From the NCBI RefSeq assembly GCF_042666505.1, contig NZ_JBHTDN010000003.1:372001-436000 (forward strand): a DNA stretch of 64,000 nucleotides, written 5' to 3'. Below, one piece after another: positions 54,961 through 63,055 of this stretch (the stretch's first letter is position 1; every line of letters starts with the position of its first letter). This DNA comes from Parapedobacter sp042666505 (GTDB lineage: Bacteria; Bacteroidota; Bacteroidia; Sphingobacteriales; Sphingobacteriaceae). The notes beneath the pieces were generated by a model. That model had not been told where the DNA came from. It searched no databases and worked only from the letters and a program-made list of their open reading frames with translations. Position numbers and translations under genes: made by a program.

Positions 54961-54971
54961 GAGATAGCTAT

Positions 54972-56345
54972 ATGAAATTCAAATTTTTTAACAATAGAAC
55001 AAAATGGTTCGGGTGCGTCGCTGTTTTCGCGATAAGTGCCGGTGGATGTGGTAATTTCCTGGAAATCGCTCCAAAGGAAGCCGTGGCGGCGGAATCGGCC
55101 ATTATTGACGAAACTTCCCTGAATACGGCCATCCGGGGTGCATACCGTGCGTTGGGCGCTTCCAGCTACTATGGGGAGGGGTTTGTGAACCTCGGTTTTG
55201 TACCGACGGGCGATGTCATTTACAATGTGGCCGACAACCTGTCGGATTTAAATTTCCGCTCGACAGATGCAGCATTCGGCGGCCCGTGGGCCGCCATCTA
55301 TCACACGATCAACATCACGAACCATATCATCGAAAAGGCGCCTGCGATTACCGATGTAAACCTGACCGATGCAGAACGGGAGGTCATTATCGGTGAGGCG
55401 CATTTCATCCGCGCACTGGCGTATTTTGATTTGGCAAGGGGATGGGGTGGTGTGCCGATCAAACTGACGCCAACCAATCGCCCCGACGATGGGAACGATA
55501 TCCCAAGAAGTACACGTGAACAGGTCTACGAACGGGTAGAAAGTGAATTACAACGCGCGGAAGAGCTGCTGCCGGCGGCCGTCAACCGAATCAGGGCGAC
55601 GAAATACACGGCCTGGGCACTTCGGGCCCGGTTAGCGCTCTATCGCGGGCAATGGGAACAGGCGGTTGCGTATTCATCAAAGGTGATAGCATTGACTGAT
55701 GCGTTCCAACTTGTCGAGCCGTTTGCTGCATGGTTCCTCGGCGGGGTGACACAGACCCCTGAATCTATTTTTGAAATTGCTTTTTCCGCACAAAATCCAA
55801 ATGGCTTGCGGACGCGCATGAGCTTGTTGGCACGAGGTGGAGAATACCGCTACCGTCCGGGCGATGCGGTCGTAAATACCCTGCGTAACCCGAAAACCGG
55901 CGGCGACCGCATCGCTTTGCTTGATAGTGTCCGCCAAGGCGGACTGACGCAGTATGCCGGAGCACTTTATTACCGGAGTCCGGCCACGGACCCCTCATAC
56001 GTATTGCGAATTGCCGAGCAATACCTGATCCGGGCTGAAGCATATGCCCAGCTCGAACAGTTGGAAGAAGCCGCGATGGATCTCAACCGGGTACGGAGCC
56101 GAGCGAAATTGGATCCTATAGTTGCCACAACGCAGCCTGCCCTTCTTGACGCCATCCTGGAAGAGCGGCGGCTGGAATTCCTTTGGGAGGCCCACCGCTA
56201 TTTCGACCTGGCCAGAACCGGGCGGCTCAAAGAACAGGTGGAAGCGCTGAAGCCTAATCTTCGCATCGAACCACACCTAGCACTTTTCCCGATTCCGGTG
56301 GATGAGGTAATACTCGGCGGTCTTGAACAAAATCCAAATTATTGA
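54972..56345 (+). CDS. SusD/RagB-family surface lipoprotein
   Basis: 457 residues, shorter than the glycan-type SusD proteins in the window. Lipobox FAISAGGC followed by GNFLEIAPKEAVAAESAIID. TPR helix EAHFIRALAYFDLARGWGG and C-terminal EERRLEFLWEAHRYFDLARTG, ending EQNPNY. Partner of the SusC 11 nt upstream. The neighbours are membrane redox-type proteins rather than glycosidases, so the ligand may be a small organic compound. Confidence 0.9.
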   Translation: MKFKFFNNRTKWFGCVAVFAISAGGCGNFLEIAPKEAVAAESAIIDETSLNTAIRGAYRALGASSYYGEGFVNLGFVPTGDVIYNVADNLSDLNFRSTDAAFGGPWAAIYHTINITNHIIEKAPAITDVNLTDAEREVIIGEAHFIRALAYFDLARGWGGVPIKLTPTNRPDDGNDIPRSTREQVYERVESELQRAEELLPAAVNRIRATKYTAWALRARLALYRGQWEQAVAYSSKVIALTDAFQLVEPFAAWFLGGVTQTPESIFEIAFSAQNPNGLRTRMSLLARGGEYRYRPGDAVVNTLRNPKTGGDRIALLDSVRQGGLTQYAGALYYRSPATDPSYVLRIAEQYLIRAEAYAQLEQLEEAAMDLNRVRSRAKLDPIVATTQPALLDAILEERRLEFLWEAHRYFDLARTGRLKEQVEALKPNLRIEPHLALFPIPVDEVILGGLEQNPNY

Positions 56346-56359
56346 CAAAAAGGTTTCAT

Positions 56360-57715
56360 ATGGAACGTATTATTTCTTCTGATTCCGCGGAATGGCCCAG
56401 CTGGAAACGTTACGGCTTCCGGTTTATATGCATCGCGCTGCTTCTTTTTATCTTACCGCTGGATGGGAAATTCTATGGGAAGCTGGTCGACATTCCTTGG
56501 CCCGATGTGCCATTTTATGACTTGCTGGTGCTGACGAAATACCAACCGCAGTTTTTCCCGCCGAGTTATTCTGGGGGGCAGTATCTGGAGTTTGTCAGTT
56601 TCTGGAATTGGCTGGTCGTTGCTGCGATTGCGTTGATCGGTACGGTCATCTGGACTGCCCTGGACCGGCGAAACCGGGCTTTTCCTAAGCTGTATTACGG
56701 ATTGCGTGTATTGGTGCGCTACCGATTGGCATTGGCATTGATTGCCTATGGATTATACAAAGTGTTTCAGCTTCAATTGCCTTATCCGCCGCTGAGCAAT
56801 TTGTTGACCAACTATGGCGACTTCTATGCGTGGAAGATTTACTATCAGACCACTGCAATCTCGCCGAACTATGAAACGTTTTTGGGCGCTGTCGAGCTTC
56901 TCACCGGTATCCTGCTCCTGTACAGGAGAACGGTCACCATGGGTGCTGGCTTGGCCCTTGGGTTTGTCGGCAATATCGCTGCGGCAAACTTCTACTATGA
57001 CCTGGGTGAGCAGTCGTACAGTCTTTTGCTGGTGCTCTTGGCGATCTTTTTGTTTTCGGATGATGTGCCCCGGCTTTATCAGTTGCTCATCCGTGAAAAG
57101 CTGGCCGTTGCTGCGCGTTGGCGGCCTGTTTTCTCCGGGGCCTTCGGAAAACTCCGGATCGGTATCCGGCTCATCACGGTACTGTTTATCGCAGTCATTG
57201 GCGTTCAGGCGTATGGCGGTCGTGAGCCGGCTGCGTATAAGCTTCCCCGTACGCCGGGCCTGAGCAAGGCCGCCGGAAGGTACCTGGTTACGGAGTTTGT
57301 CGTCAACGGCGATACCATTCCCCATGCAACTGACCACCCGTTTCGCTGGCAGGAGGTGGTCTTTGAGGAATGGTCGACACTTTCCATTAAAAGTAACCGG
57401 AAAGTGACCATCGACAAGTCAAACGGTGAAGGGTATTATGAACGTGATATCGACCGGAATTATGAATTGGCGGGCATCGCAGGTAGGCACTTTTATCACT
57501 ATGTGGCAGACTCCAGCCGGCACCGTCTCCTTTTGCAGAACAAGAACCTGCATCACCGGGAAGAGCAATTCACATTGGACTATCAACGGCCGACGGACTC
57601 AACCCTTGTACTTCGCGGCTGGATATCGCCGACGGATTCGGTACATGTAACGTTGGAAAGGTTGGCCAAAAAGTACCTGATGTACGAAGGCCGGCGGCGA
57701 CCGGTAAAAATTTGA
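56360..57715 (+). CDS. DoxX-like membrane protein with C-terminal beta-rich domain (paralogue 1)
   Basis: 451 residues from ATG 56360; an in-frame TTG at 56342 overlapping the SusD stop is less likely. Residues about 20-310 contain 7-8 hydrophobic segments with the DoxX-type pattern (VRYRLALALIAYGLYKVF, ETFLGAVELLTGILLLYRR). Residues about 310-445 form a soluble beta-rich domain starting TPGLSKAAGRYLVTEF. Inner membrane. The following gene is a paralogue with the same order of parts. DoxX relatives include thiosulfate:quinone oxidoreductase subunit DoxD and redox-complex proteins; the exact activity here is unknown. Confidence 0.65.
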   Translation: MERIISSDSAEWPSWKRYGFRFICIALLLFILPLDGKFYGKLVDIPWPDVPFYDLLVLTKYQPQFFPPSYSGGQYLEFVSFWNWLVVAAIALIGTVIWTALDRRNRAFPKLYYGLRVLVRYRLALALIAYGLYKVFQLQLPYPPLSNLLTNYGDFYAWKIYYQTTAISPNYETFLGAVELLTGILLLYRRTVTMGAGLALGFVGNIAAANFYYDLGEQSYSLLLVLLAIFLFSDDVPRLYQLLIREKLAVAARWRPVFSGAFGKLRIGIRLITVLFIAVIGVQAYGGREPAAYKLPRTPGLSKAAGRYLVTEFVVNGDTIPHATDHPFRWQEVVFEEWSTLSIKSNRKVTIDKSNGEGYYERDIDRNYELAGIAGRHFYHYVADSSRHRLLLQNKNLHHREEQFTLDYQRPTDSTLVLRGWISPTDSVHVTLERLAKKYLMYEGRRRPVKI

Positions 57716-57744
57716 CCTATTCATCCACTTAAACAATTCATGCG

Positions 57745-59253
57745 ATGTCAACAGAACTTACAGGCAACCCCAAACAGGCACACCGCCCCAAAGCCGCTGA
57801 TGAAAAACGTACCCGACGGACCGGCCAACCGTGGACGTCGCTGCAAAAAATAGCCTTCCGGATTGGCTTTGTCTATTTTGTTGCCCTTTGTATCCCTGCT
57901 TATGGGAACTTTTACAGGGACGTGATTAAGCTCTTCGATTTTGCCAAGCTGACGTATCACGATTTTCAAGCCATTGTCGCTTTCTGGCCGCCGCAATTTA
58001 TCCTGATCGAGTCTGAAGAGGGCGTATTCGGCATTTATAATTACATCAACCTGATTTTGCTTTTGTTGCTTGCGATCGTGGTGGGTGTGTTGTGGACATG
58101 GTTAGATAGAAAATCCACGCAGTACAGCAAGCTGTATTACTGGGCAAGGGTGCTGGTGCGCTATCGGCTGGCATATGGAATGATCGGATGGGGATTGAAA
58201 AAGGCATTTCCCATGCAGATGGTTTATCCGACACTCGGTATGCTGAATACACCCTTTGTGGACATGGCGGAGAAGAAGCTGTACTGGTCGCACGTCGGCG
58301 TTTCCTTTGGTTATACGATCTTTCTGGGCTTTGCCGAGATATTGCCGGGGTTATTGCTGTTGCATCGCAAGACCGCTTCGCTTGGCGGTGCGCTGGCCGC
58401 CGTCGTTTGCCTGAACATTTGTATTGCCAACCACGCATATGATGCCGGCGTTGCCGTGCCTGCCGCCTACTTTACGTTGTTGGGTATATTCGTGGCTTGG
58501 TATGATCTTCCCAAGATCGGGGAGTTATTGGTCGGCGGCAAGGATGTTGCGCCCTATCGATACTATCCGATTTTGACCCGAGGGCAGAATAAACTACGAT
58601 GGACATTAAAGGTGTTTTTTAACCTGGTTTTTGTACCGGTTGCGGCGGCTTTTTGGGCATATGGGTTTTTTAATGGCAATAACTACAACATTCCGAGTAC
58701 ACCCGGACTCCCGAATATCCAAGGGGTCTATCAGGTCAGCGAGTTTAAATTGAACGGTAAGACGTTACCCTACTCACCTACGGATTCCATTCGGTGGCAT
58801 GATGCCATTTTTGAATCGTGGTCGTCGTTGAGTTATCGCACGAACAGGGCCGCTCTCATTGACCGGATGATTGGTTACTCGCCGCTCCGCGTGAAAGGGG
58901 ATCGGGGAGAGTCGCGCTACAACCAGGTGAATACGCAGGATTCCGATGAGCTTTTCAAAAGCAGTCAAAACCGCGACCTCGGCGTAACCCGGTGGGAAGT
59001 GGGCGGCATGGCGGGCTACCGCCGCTATTTTTTCTACGAATTGGACAGTGCCAACCAAGTGCTGAAGCTGCAGAACAAAAACAGAAACCATCGCAATGAG
59101 ACGCAATACTTACATATCAGCCGTCCTACGGCCGATCGGGTCATATTGCGGGGGCTAAACGAATACCGGGATTCCATCGATGTAGTGTTAGACCGCATAC
59201 CGAAGACGTATCCACTGGTTGAAGGCAGAGAAAGTGCCCTAACACAGTTTTAA
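57745..59253 (+). CDS. DoxX-like membrane protein with C-terminal beta-rich domain (paralogue 2)
   Basis: 502 residues. Same architecture as the preceding gene: membrane part (about 30-320) with VRYRLAYGMIGWGLKKAF and TIFLGFAEILPGLLLLHRK, then a soluble domain starting TPGLPNIQGVYQVSEF and sharing RWHDAIFESWSSLSYRTNR with RWQEVVFEEWSTLSIKSNR of paralogue 1. The soluble part is about 40 residues longer because of an insert near 375-415. No signal peptide; the N-terminus is hydrophilic (about 30 residues). Starts 29 nt after paralogue 1. The two may form a heterodimer in the inner membrane. Function unknown. Confidence 0.65.
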   Translation: MSTELTGNPKQAHRPKAADEKRTRRTGQPWTSLQKIAFRIGFVYFVALCIPAYGNFYRDVIKLFDFAKLTYHDFQAIVAFWPPQFILIESEEGVFGIYNYINLILLLLLAIVVGVLWTWLDRKSTQYSKLYYWARVLVRYRLAYGMIGWGLKKAFPMQMVYPTLGMLNTPFVDMAEKKLYWSHVGVSFGYTIFLGFAEILPGLLLLHRKTASLGGALAAVVCLNICIANHAYDAGVAVPAAYFTLLGIFVAWYDLPKIGELLVGGKDVAPYRYYPILTRGQNKLRWTLKVFFNLVFVPVAAAFWAYGFFNGNNYNIPSTPGLPNIQGVYQVSEFKLNGKTLPYSPTDSIRWHDAIFESWSSLSYRTNRAALIDRMIGYSPLRVKGDRGESRYNQVNTQDSDELFKSSQNRDLGVTRWEVGGMAGYRRYFFYELDSANQVLKLQNKNRNHRNETQYLHISRPTADRVILRGLNEYRDSIDVVLDRIPKTYPLVEGRESALTQF

Positions 59254-59274
59254 CGGTAACGTAAATTATTTCGA

Positions 59275-60192
59275 ATGAAGCGTAAAATCATTATCGCCGG
59301 GGGATCGGGAGCTTTAGGGGCGTCGCTTATCGATGCTTGGAAAAACCACGATGTTGAAATCGTTGTGCTGACGAGGAAGAAGGTTCCAGCACAGGAGGGA
59401 CGGGTACGTTATATTACGTGGGATGCCCGTTCGCTCGGTTCCTGGCAACAGGCGATTGAGGGGAGCGACGTTGTGATCAATTTGGTGGGTAAGTCTGTTA
59501 ACTGTCGTTATACGGAAGCGAATAAGCGGGAAATCATCCGATCGCGTGTGGATGCTACGCACGTGCTGGGAACCGCGATAGCCCAGGCAACTGCGCCGCC
59601 TTCCTTGTGGATTAATGCCGGTTCAGTGGCTATTTTCGGCAATACGAGAGCGTCCATAAAAACGGAAGCGAGTACGGATTTCGGCGAAGGATTCTCTTCG
59701 GGCGTTTGCAAGCGATGGGAGTCTGTATTTTGGGATGCCGATACGCCTTTTACGCGACAGGTAGTTCTCCGGATGGGCATGGTCCTCCAAAGGAAAGGAG
59801 GTGTGCTGAAGCCGTTCGTCAAGCTCGTAAGATTTGGATTGGGGGGTTCAATCGGCACCGGTGGCCAGTATATTTCATGGCTTCACGAGGCCGACTTTGT
59901 GCGTGTGGTGGAATGGGTGATCGAAAATCCAGCCGTCCAGGGTATCCTGCATGCATGCAGTCCATTTCCAGTAAGCAACCATGTGTTCATGCGAACGATC
60001 CGTCAAGAATTGCGCGTGCCCTTCGGGTTGCCCAATCCTGCTTGGTCGACCAAAATAGGTGCTTGGCTGATTGGTACCGAAAGTGAACTGGTGCTGTCGG
60101 GACGCCGTGTGGTATCCCGCTTACTGAAAAAAGAGCAATTTGAGTTTAAATTTCCAGAAATAGTCACTGCTTTTCGTAATTTAGCCCTATAA
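59275..60192 (+). CDS. TIGR01777-family NAD(P)-dependent epimerase/oxidoreductase (SDR39U1-like)
   Basis: 305 residues, cytoplasmic. Rossmann start KRKIIIAGGSGALGASLI, then the family features ITWDARSLGSWQQAIEGSDVVINL, INAGSVAIFG (catalytic region), and the C-terminal DUF1731-type segment (VPFGLPNPAWSTKIGAWLIG, ELVLSGRRVVSRLL). Extended short-chain dehydrogenase fold; the physiological reaction of this family is unknown. Starts 21 nt after the second DoxX-like gene and ends 10 nt before the flavoprotein gene: same operon. Confidence 0.82.
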   Translation: MKRKIIIAGGSGALGASLIDAWKNHDVEIVVLTRKKVPAQEGRVRYITWDARSLGSWQQAIEGSDVVINLVGKSVNCRYTEANKREIIRSRVDATHVLGTAIAQATAPPSLWINAGSVAIFGNTRASIKTEASTDFGEGFSSGVCKRWESVFWDADTPFTRQVVLRMGMVLQRKGGVLKPFVKLVRFGLGGSIGTGGQYISWLHEADFVRVVEWVIENPAVQGILHACSPFPVSNHVFMRTIRQELRVPFGLPNPAWSTKIGAWLIGTESELVLSGRRVVSRLLKKEQFEFKFPEIVTAFRNLAL

Positions 60193-60202
60193 TCACTTCA
60201 GC

Positions 60203-61630
60203 TTGAGTTTACACCAATCATACGACGCCATTGTCGTCGGTTCCGGCCCCAACGGGTTGGCGGCTGCGGTCACGTTGCAGGAACGCGGATTGCAGGTGTT
60301 GCTGATGGAAGCGAAGGAAACAGTTGGCGGAGGGATGCGTACGGCGGAATTGACACTTCCAGGTTTTCGCCACGATGTCTGCTCGGCCGTCCACCCCATG
60401 GGTGCGGCATCGCCATTCCTGCGCTCGCTGCCGTTGGCTGACTTTGGATTGGAATACATCCATCCCGAGATTTTGGCGGCCCATCCATTTGACGATGGTA
60501 CGGCGGCCGCTCTGTACCGGTCGCTCAATGAAACAGCGGACGGGTTGGGCCCAGATCGCGATCGCTACCGCCGGTTGCTTGAACCCTTGGTAAAACAATG
60601 GCCACTGATCGATACGCACATCCTGGGGCCGATGCTGAAAATTCCGGATAACCCATTTGCCTTGGCCGCCTTCGGTCTGAAATCACTCCAATCGGGAAGG
60701 CGGATCGCTGGGCGCTTTCAAACACGTGAAGCGAGAGGATTGTGGTCGGGCATCGTGGCCCATAGCATGATTCCGCTGGAAGCACTTACATCATCGGCCA
60801 TCGCCTTTGTGCTTACGATTGCTGGGCACCGCGGCGGTTGGCCGATTCCCAAAGGCGGTTCGCAGGCGATTGCGAACGCGCTGGCGGCCTATTTTCGGGA
60901 GCTGGGCGGGACGATTCGGACGAATGCGCCGGTTGCCGCATTCAGCGACCTGCCCGAAGCCAAAGCCGTCCTTTTTGATGTTTCACCTAGGCAGCTTCTG
61001 CAGATTTGCGGTGACCGGCTGTCCTCGGTGTATCGCTGGCAATTACGCCGGCATAAATACGGTATGGGCGTATTCAAAATCGATTGGGCACTCAGCGAAC
61101 CGGTACCGTTCAAAGCGCCGGAGGCTCGAAAAGCGGGCACGGTACACCTCGGCGGCACATTTGAGGAAGTGGCCGATGGGGAGCGCAAGGTCTGGCAAGG
61201 AAAACATCCCGATAAACCCTTTGTACTTTTTGCACAACCGAGTATATTTGACAACTCAAGGGCTCCGGCGGGAAAACACACCGGGTGGGCCTATTGCCAT
61301 GTGCCTAATGGATCTTCAAACGATATGACCAAAGCGATTACCGATCAAATGGAACGTTTTGCGCCAGGGTTCCAGGATACCATATTGGCCACGCATACAT
61401 TTAATACCGCAGAAATGGGAGCATATAACCCGAATTACATCGGCGGGGATATCAATGGGGGAGTCGTCAATATTATTCAGCTGTTCAATCGGCCGGCATT
61501 GCGGTTTTCGCCTTATCGCACCTCTGCCAGGGGTGTTTACATCTGTTCGGCGTCGACGCCGCCGGGCGGGGGGGTGCACGGTATGGGCGGATATTATGCG
61601 GCCTTGCAGGCCTTGAAAGATGTTTTTTAA
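60203..61630 (+). CDS. FAD-dependent oxidoreductase, phytoene-desaturase/PYROXD2-like
   Basis: 475 residues. N-terminal dinucleotide-binding site YDAIVVGSGPNGLAAAVTLQ with the GxGxxG pattern and acidic E at the end of strand 2 (LMEAKETVGGGMRTAE). C-terminal FAD end CSASTPPGGGVHGMGGYYAA is typical of the family. The start is TTG 60203: the frame is open only from 60185 and no ATG or GTG lies before the FAD fold, so a TTG start is almost forced. Family members oxidise carotenoid-like or unknown substrates; here the operon (DoxX-like proteins, epimerase, YeiH) gives no firm substrate. Confidence 0.82.
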   Translation: MSLHQSYDAIVVGSGPNGLAAAVTLQERGLQVLLMEAKETVGGGMRTAELTLPGFRHDVCSAVHPMGAASPFLRSLPLADFGLEYIHPEILAAHPFDDGTAAALYRSLNETADGLGPDRDRYRRLLEPLVKQWPLIDTHILGPMLKIPDNPFALAAFGLKSLQSGRRIAGRFQTREARGLWSGIVAHSMIPLEALTSSAIAFVLTIAGHRGGWPIPKGGSQAIANALAAYFRELGGTIRTNAPVAAFSDLPEAKAVLFDVSPRQLLQICGDRLSSVYRWQLRRHKYGMGVFKIDWALSEPVPFKAPEARKAGTVHLGGTFEEVADGERKVWQGKHPDKPFVLFAQPSIFDNSRAPAGKHTGWAYCHVPNGSSNDMTKAITDQMERFAPGFQDTILATHTFNTAEMGAYNPNYIGGDINGGVVNIIQLFNRPALRFSPYRTSARGVYICSASTPPGGGVHGMGGYYAALQALKDVF

Positions 61631-61648
61631 ATCTACTAATTCGTTGTC

Positions 61649-62896
61649 ATGTCATCAATTCGCATCAAACTAACCGAAGATTGGGCGGTGGTCCTTTTGG
61701 GTTTTCTGATTATTTTATTGGCTGTCCTGGGCTTGTCCATTCCCATCCCGAAGTATGCTTGGAATGACGGTTCGACCCTGGCATCCTTGTTTACTGCATC
61801 CAACGGTGTAAGTGTTTTTTTTCAGTTCTTGTTTGCGTATGCCATCGTCATCATCGGCGCTTTCATTACCGGTAAATCGGTCAAATCCCAGCTTTGGGGA
61901 TTTCCGCTTGTTTTTCTGTTAACCATCGGTTCATTGCTATTATCCGGCAATTCGTTTATGAACGAACTGGGGCTGGAGACGGTGATTTTCAGTTTATTGA
62001 TCGGCCTGTTCATCGGAAACCTGTTTAGGCTGCCTCAGTGGTTCAAGGCTTCCCTTAACGCGGAATTGTTGGTAAAGATTGGGTTGGTGCTTTTGGGCAC
62101 ACGCGTCATTTTTTCGGATATCCTGAAAGCTGGTTCTCTGGGTTTGGTTCAATCACTGATCGTGGTTTTATCGGTATGGTATTTTGCCTTCTGGCTGTGC
62201 CGCAAACTGAAGGTAGACGATGAACTAACCATGATGATTTCCAGTGCCGTTTCGATTTGTGGCGTTTCCGCAGCGATTGCAACGTCCGGCGCGATCAAAG
62301 GAGATTCAAGGAAATTATCCTATGTGGTATCGATGGTACTGATTACCGCCATACCGATGATGATTGCGATGCCGTACCTCGCCAAGGTCTTTGGACTTTC
62401 GCAAGAGGTCACGGGGGCTTGGTTGGGCGGCAGCATTGATACAACGGGCGCGGTAGTGGCTTCAGGGAGCCTCGTGGGTGAACGTGCGTTGGAAATCAGT
62501 ACCATTGTGAAGTTTTCACAGAATGTGCTGTTGGGCATTGCCGCTTTGGCCATTTCCGTTTACTGGACGTATCGGGGTACCCCGGAGGGCGAGCAGGTTG
62601 AAAAACCCAGCCTGGGAATTATCTGGGAACGCTTTCCCAAGTTTGTACTCGGATTTATCGGGGCGTCACTGCTGTTTTCTTTTGTGCTGAGTGCCGATAC
62701 GGTAAATCAGGTGAAAGGGGGGCTCAAAGACATTCAAGGCGTATGGTTTGCACTGGCTTTTACCAGCATCGGCCTGGAGACGAATTTTAAGGATTTATTG
62801 GCTCACAACAGTATCAAACCATTTTGGGCCTTTCTGATTGCTCAATCATTCAATGTTTTGATCACGCTGACAGTCGCGTGGTGGTTGTTTGGCTGA
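61649..62896 (+). CDS. YeiH/UPF0324-family membrane transporter
   Basis: 415 residues with about 10-11 hydrophobic segments. Family signatures: LLIGLFIGNLFRLP, LVKIGLVLLGTRVIFSDIL, SAVSICGVSAAIATSGAIKGD and GAWLGGSIDTTGAVVASGSLVG. Members (YeiH) are often annotated as putative sulfate/sulfonate-related exporters, and in several bacteria are controlled by cysteine-type LysR regulators, but transport has not been clearly shown. Last gene of the palindrome-linked operon, 18 nt after the flavoprotein gene. Confidence 0.88.
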   Translation: MSSIRIKLTEDWAVVLLGFLIILLAVLGLSIPIPKYAWNDGSTLASLFTASNGVSVFFQFLFAYAIVIIGAFITGKSVKSQLWGFPLVFLLTIGSLLLSGNSFMNELGLETVIFSLLIGLFIGNLFRLPQWFKASLNAELLVKIGLVLLGTRVIFSDILKAGSLGLVQSLIVVLSVWYFAFWLCRKLKVDDELTMMISSAVSICGVSAAIATSGAIKGDSRKLSYVVSMVLITAIPMMIAMPYLAKVFGLSQEVTGAWLGGSIDTTGAVVASGSLVGERALEISTIVKFSQNVLLGIAALAISVYWTYRGTPEGEQVEKPSLGIIWERFPKFVLGFIGASLLFSFVLSADTVNQVKGGLKDIQGVWFALAFTSIGLETNFKDLLAHNSIKPFWAFLIAQSFNVLITLTVAWWLFG

Positions 62897-62953
62897 TTGT
62901 CAGGATATACGCATTTTTTCTTCCTATGATCGGCAGTTTTTATGCCTTTTAAT

Positions 62954-62977
62954 GTCTACTAAATCAGTATACTTTTG
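62954..62977 (+). promoter_or_regulatory. 19-bp palindromic operator copy C overlapping a -7 element
   Basis: GTCTACTAAATCAGTATAC (62954-62972), arms matching with two mismatches. As in copy B, the last three bases start the -7 element, here TACTTTTG (62970-62977), a full TAnnTTTG match. It lies 79 nt upstream of the receptor start at 63056. Confidence 0.5.
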
Positions 62978-63055
62978 CTTCGGCTTTGCGCCAATGCATG
63001 CTTTGAGACGCATGTTCGGTCTGCACAGCGTAACTATAAAGTAAAAGCTGATTCT

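Noticed and set aside
61632..61640. TCTACTAAT before the YeiH gene as a fourth operator copy
   Set aside because: Only one half-site matches; the second half does not fit, and the gene is 18 nt from its upstream neighbour inside an operon.
62994..63044. 16-codon ORF in the leader of the receptor at 63056
   Set aside because: Short, no Cys or Met run at its end and no clear hairpin over the stop; not comparable with the leader ORF at 51639.
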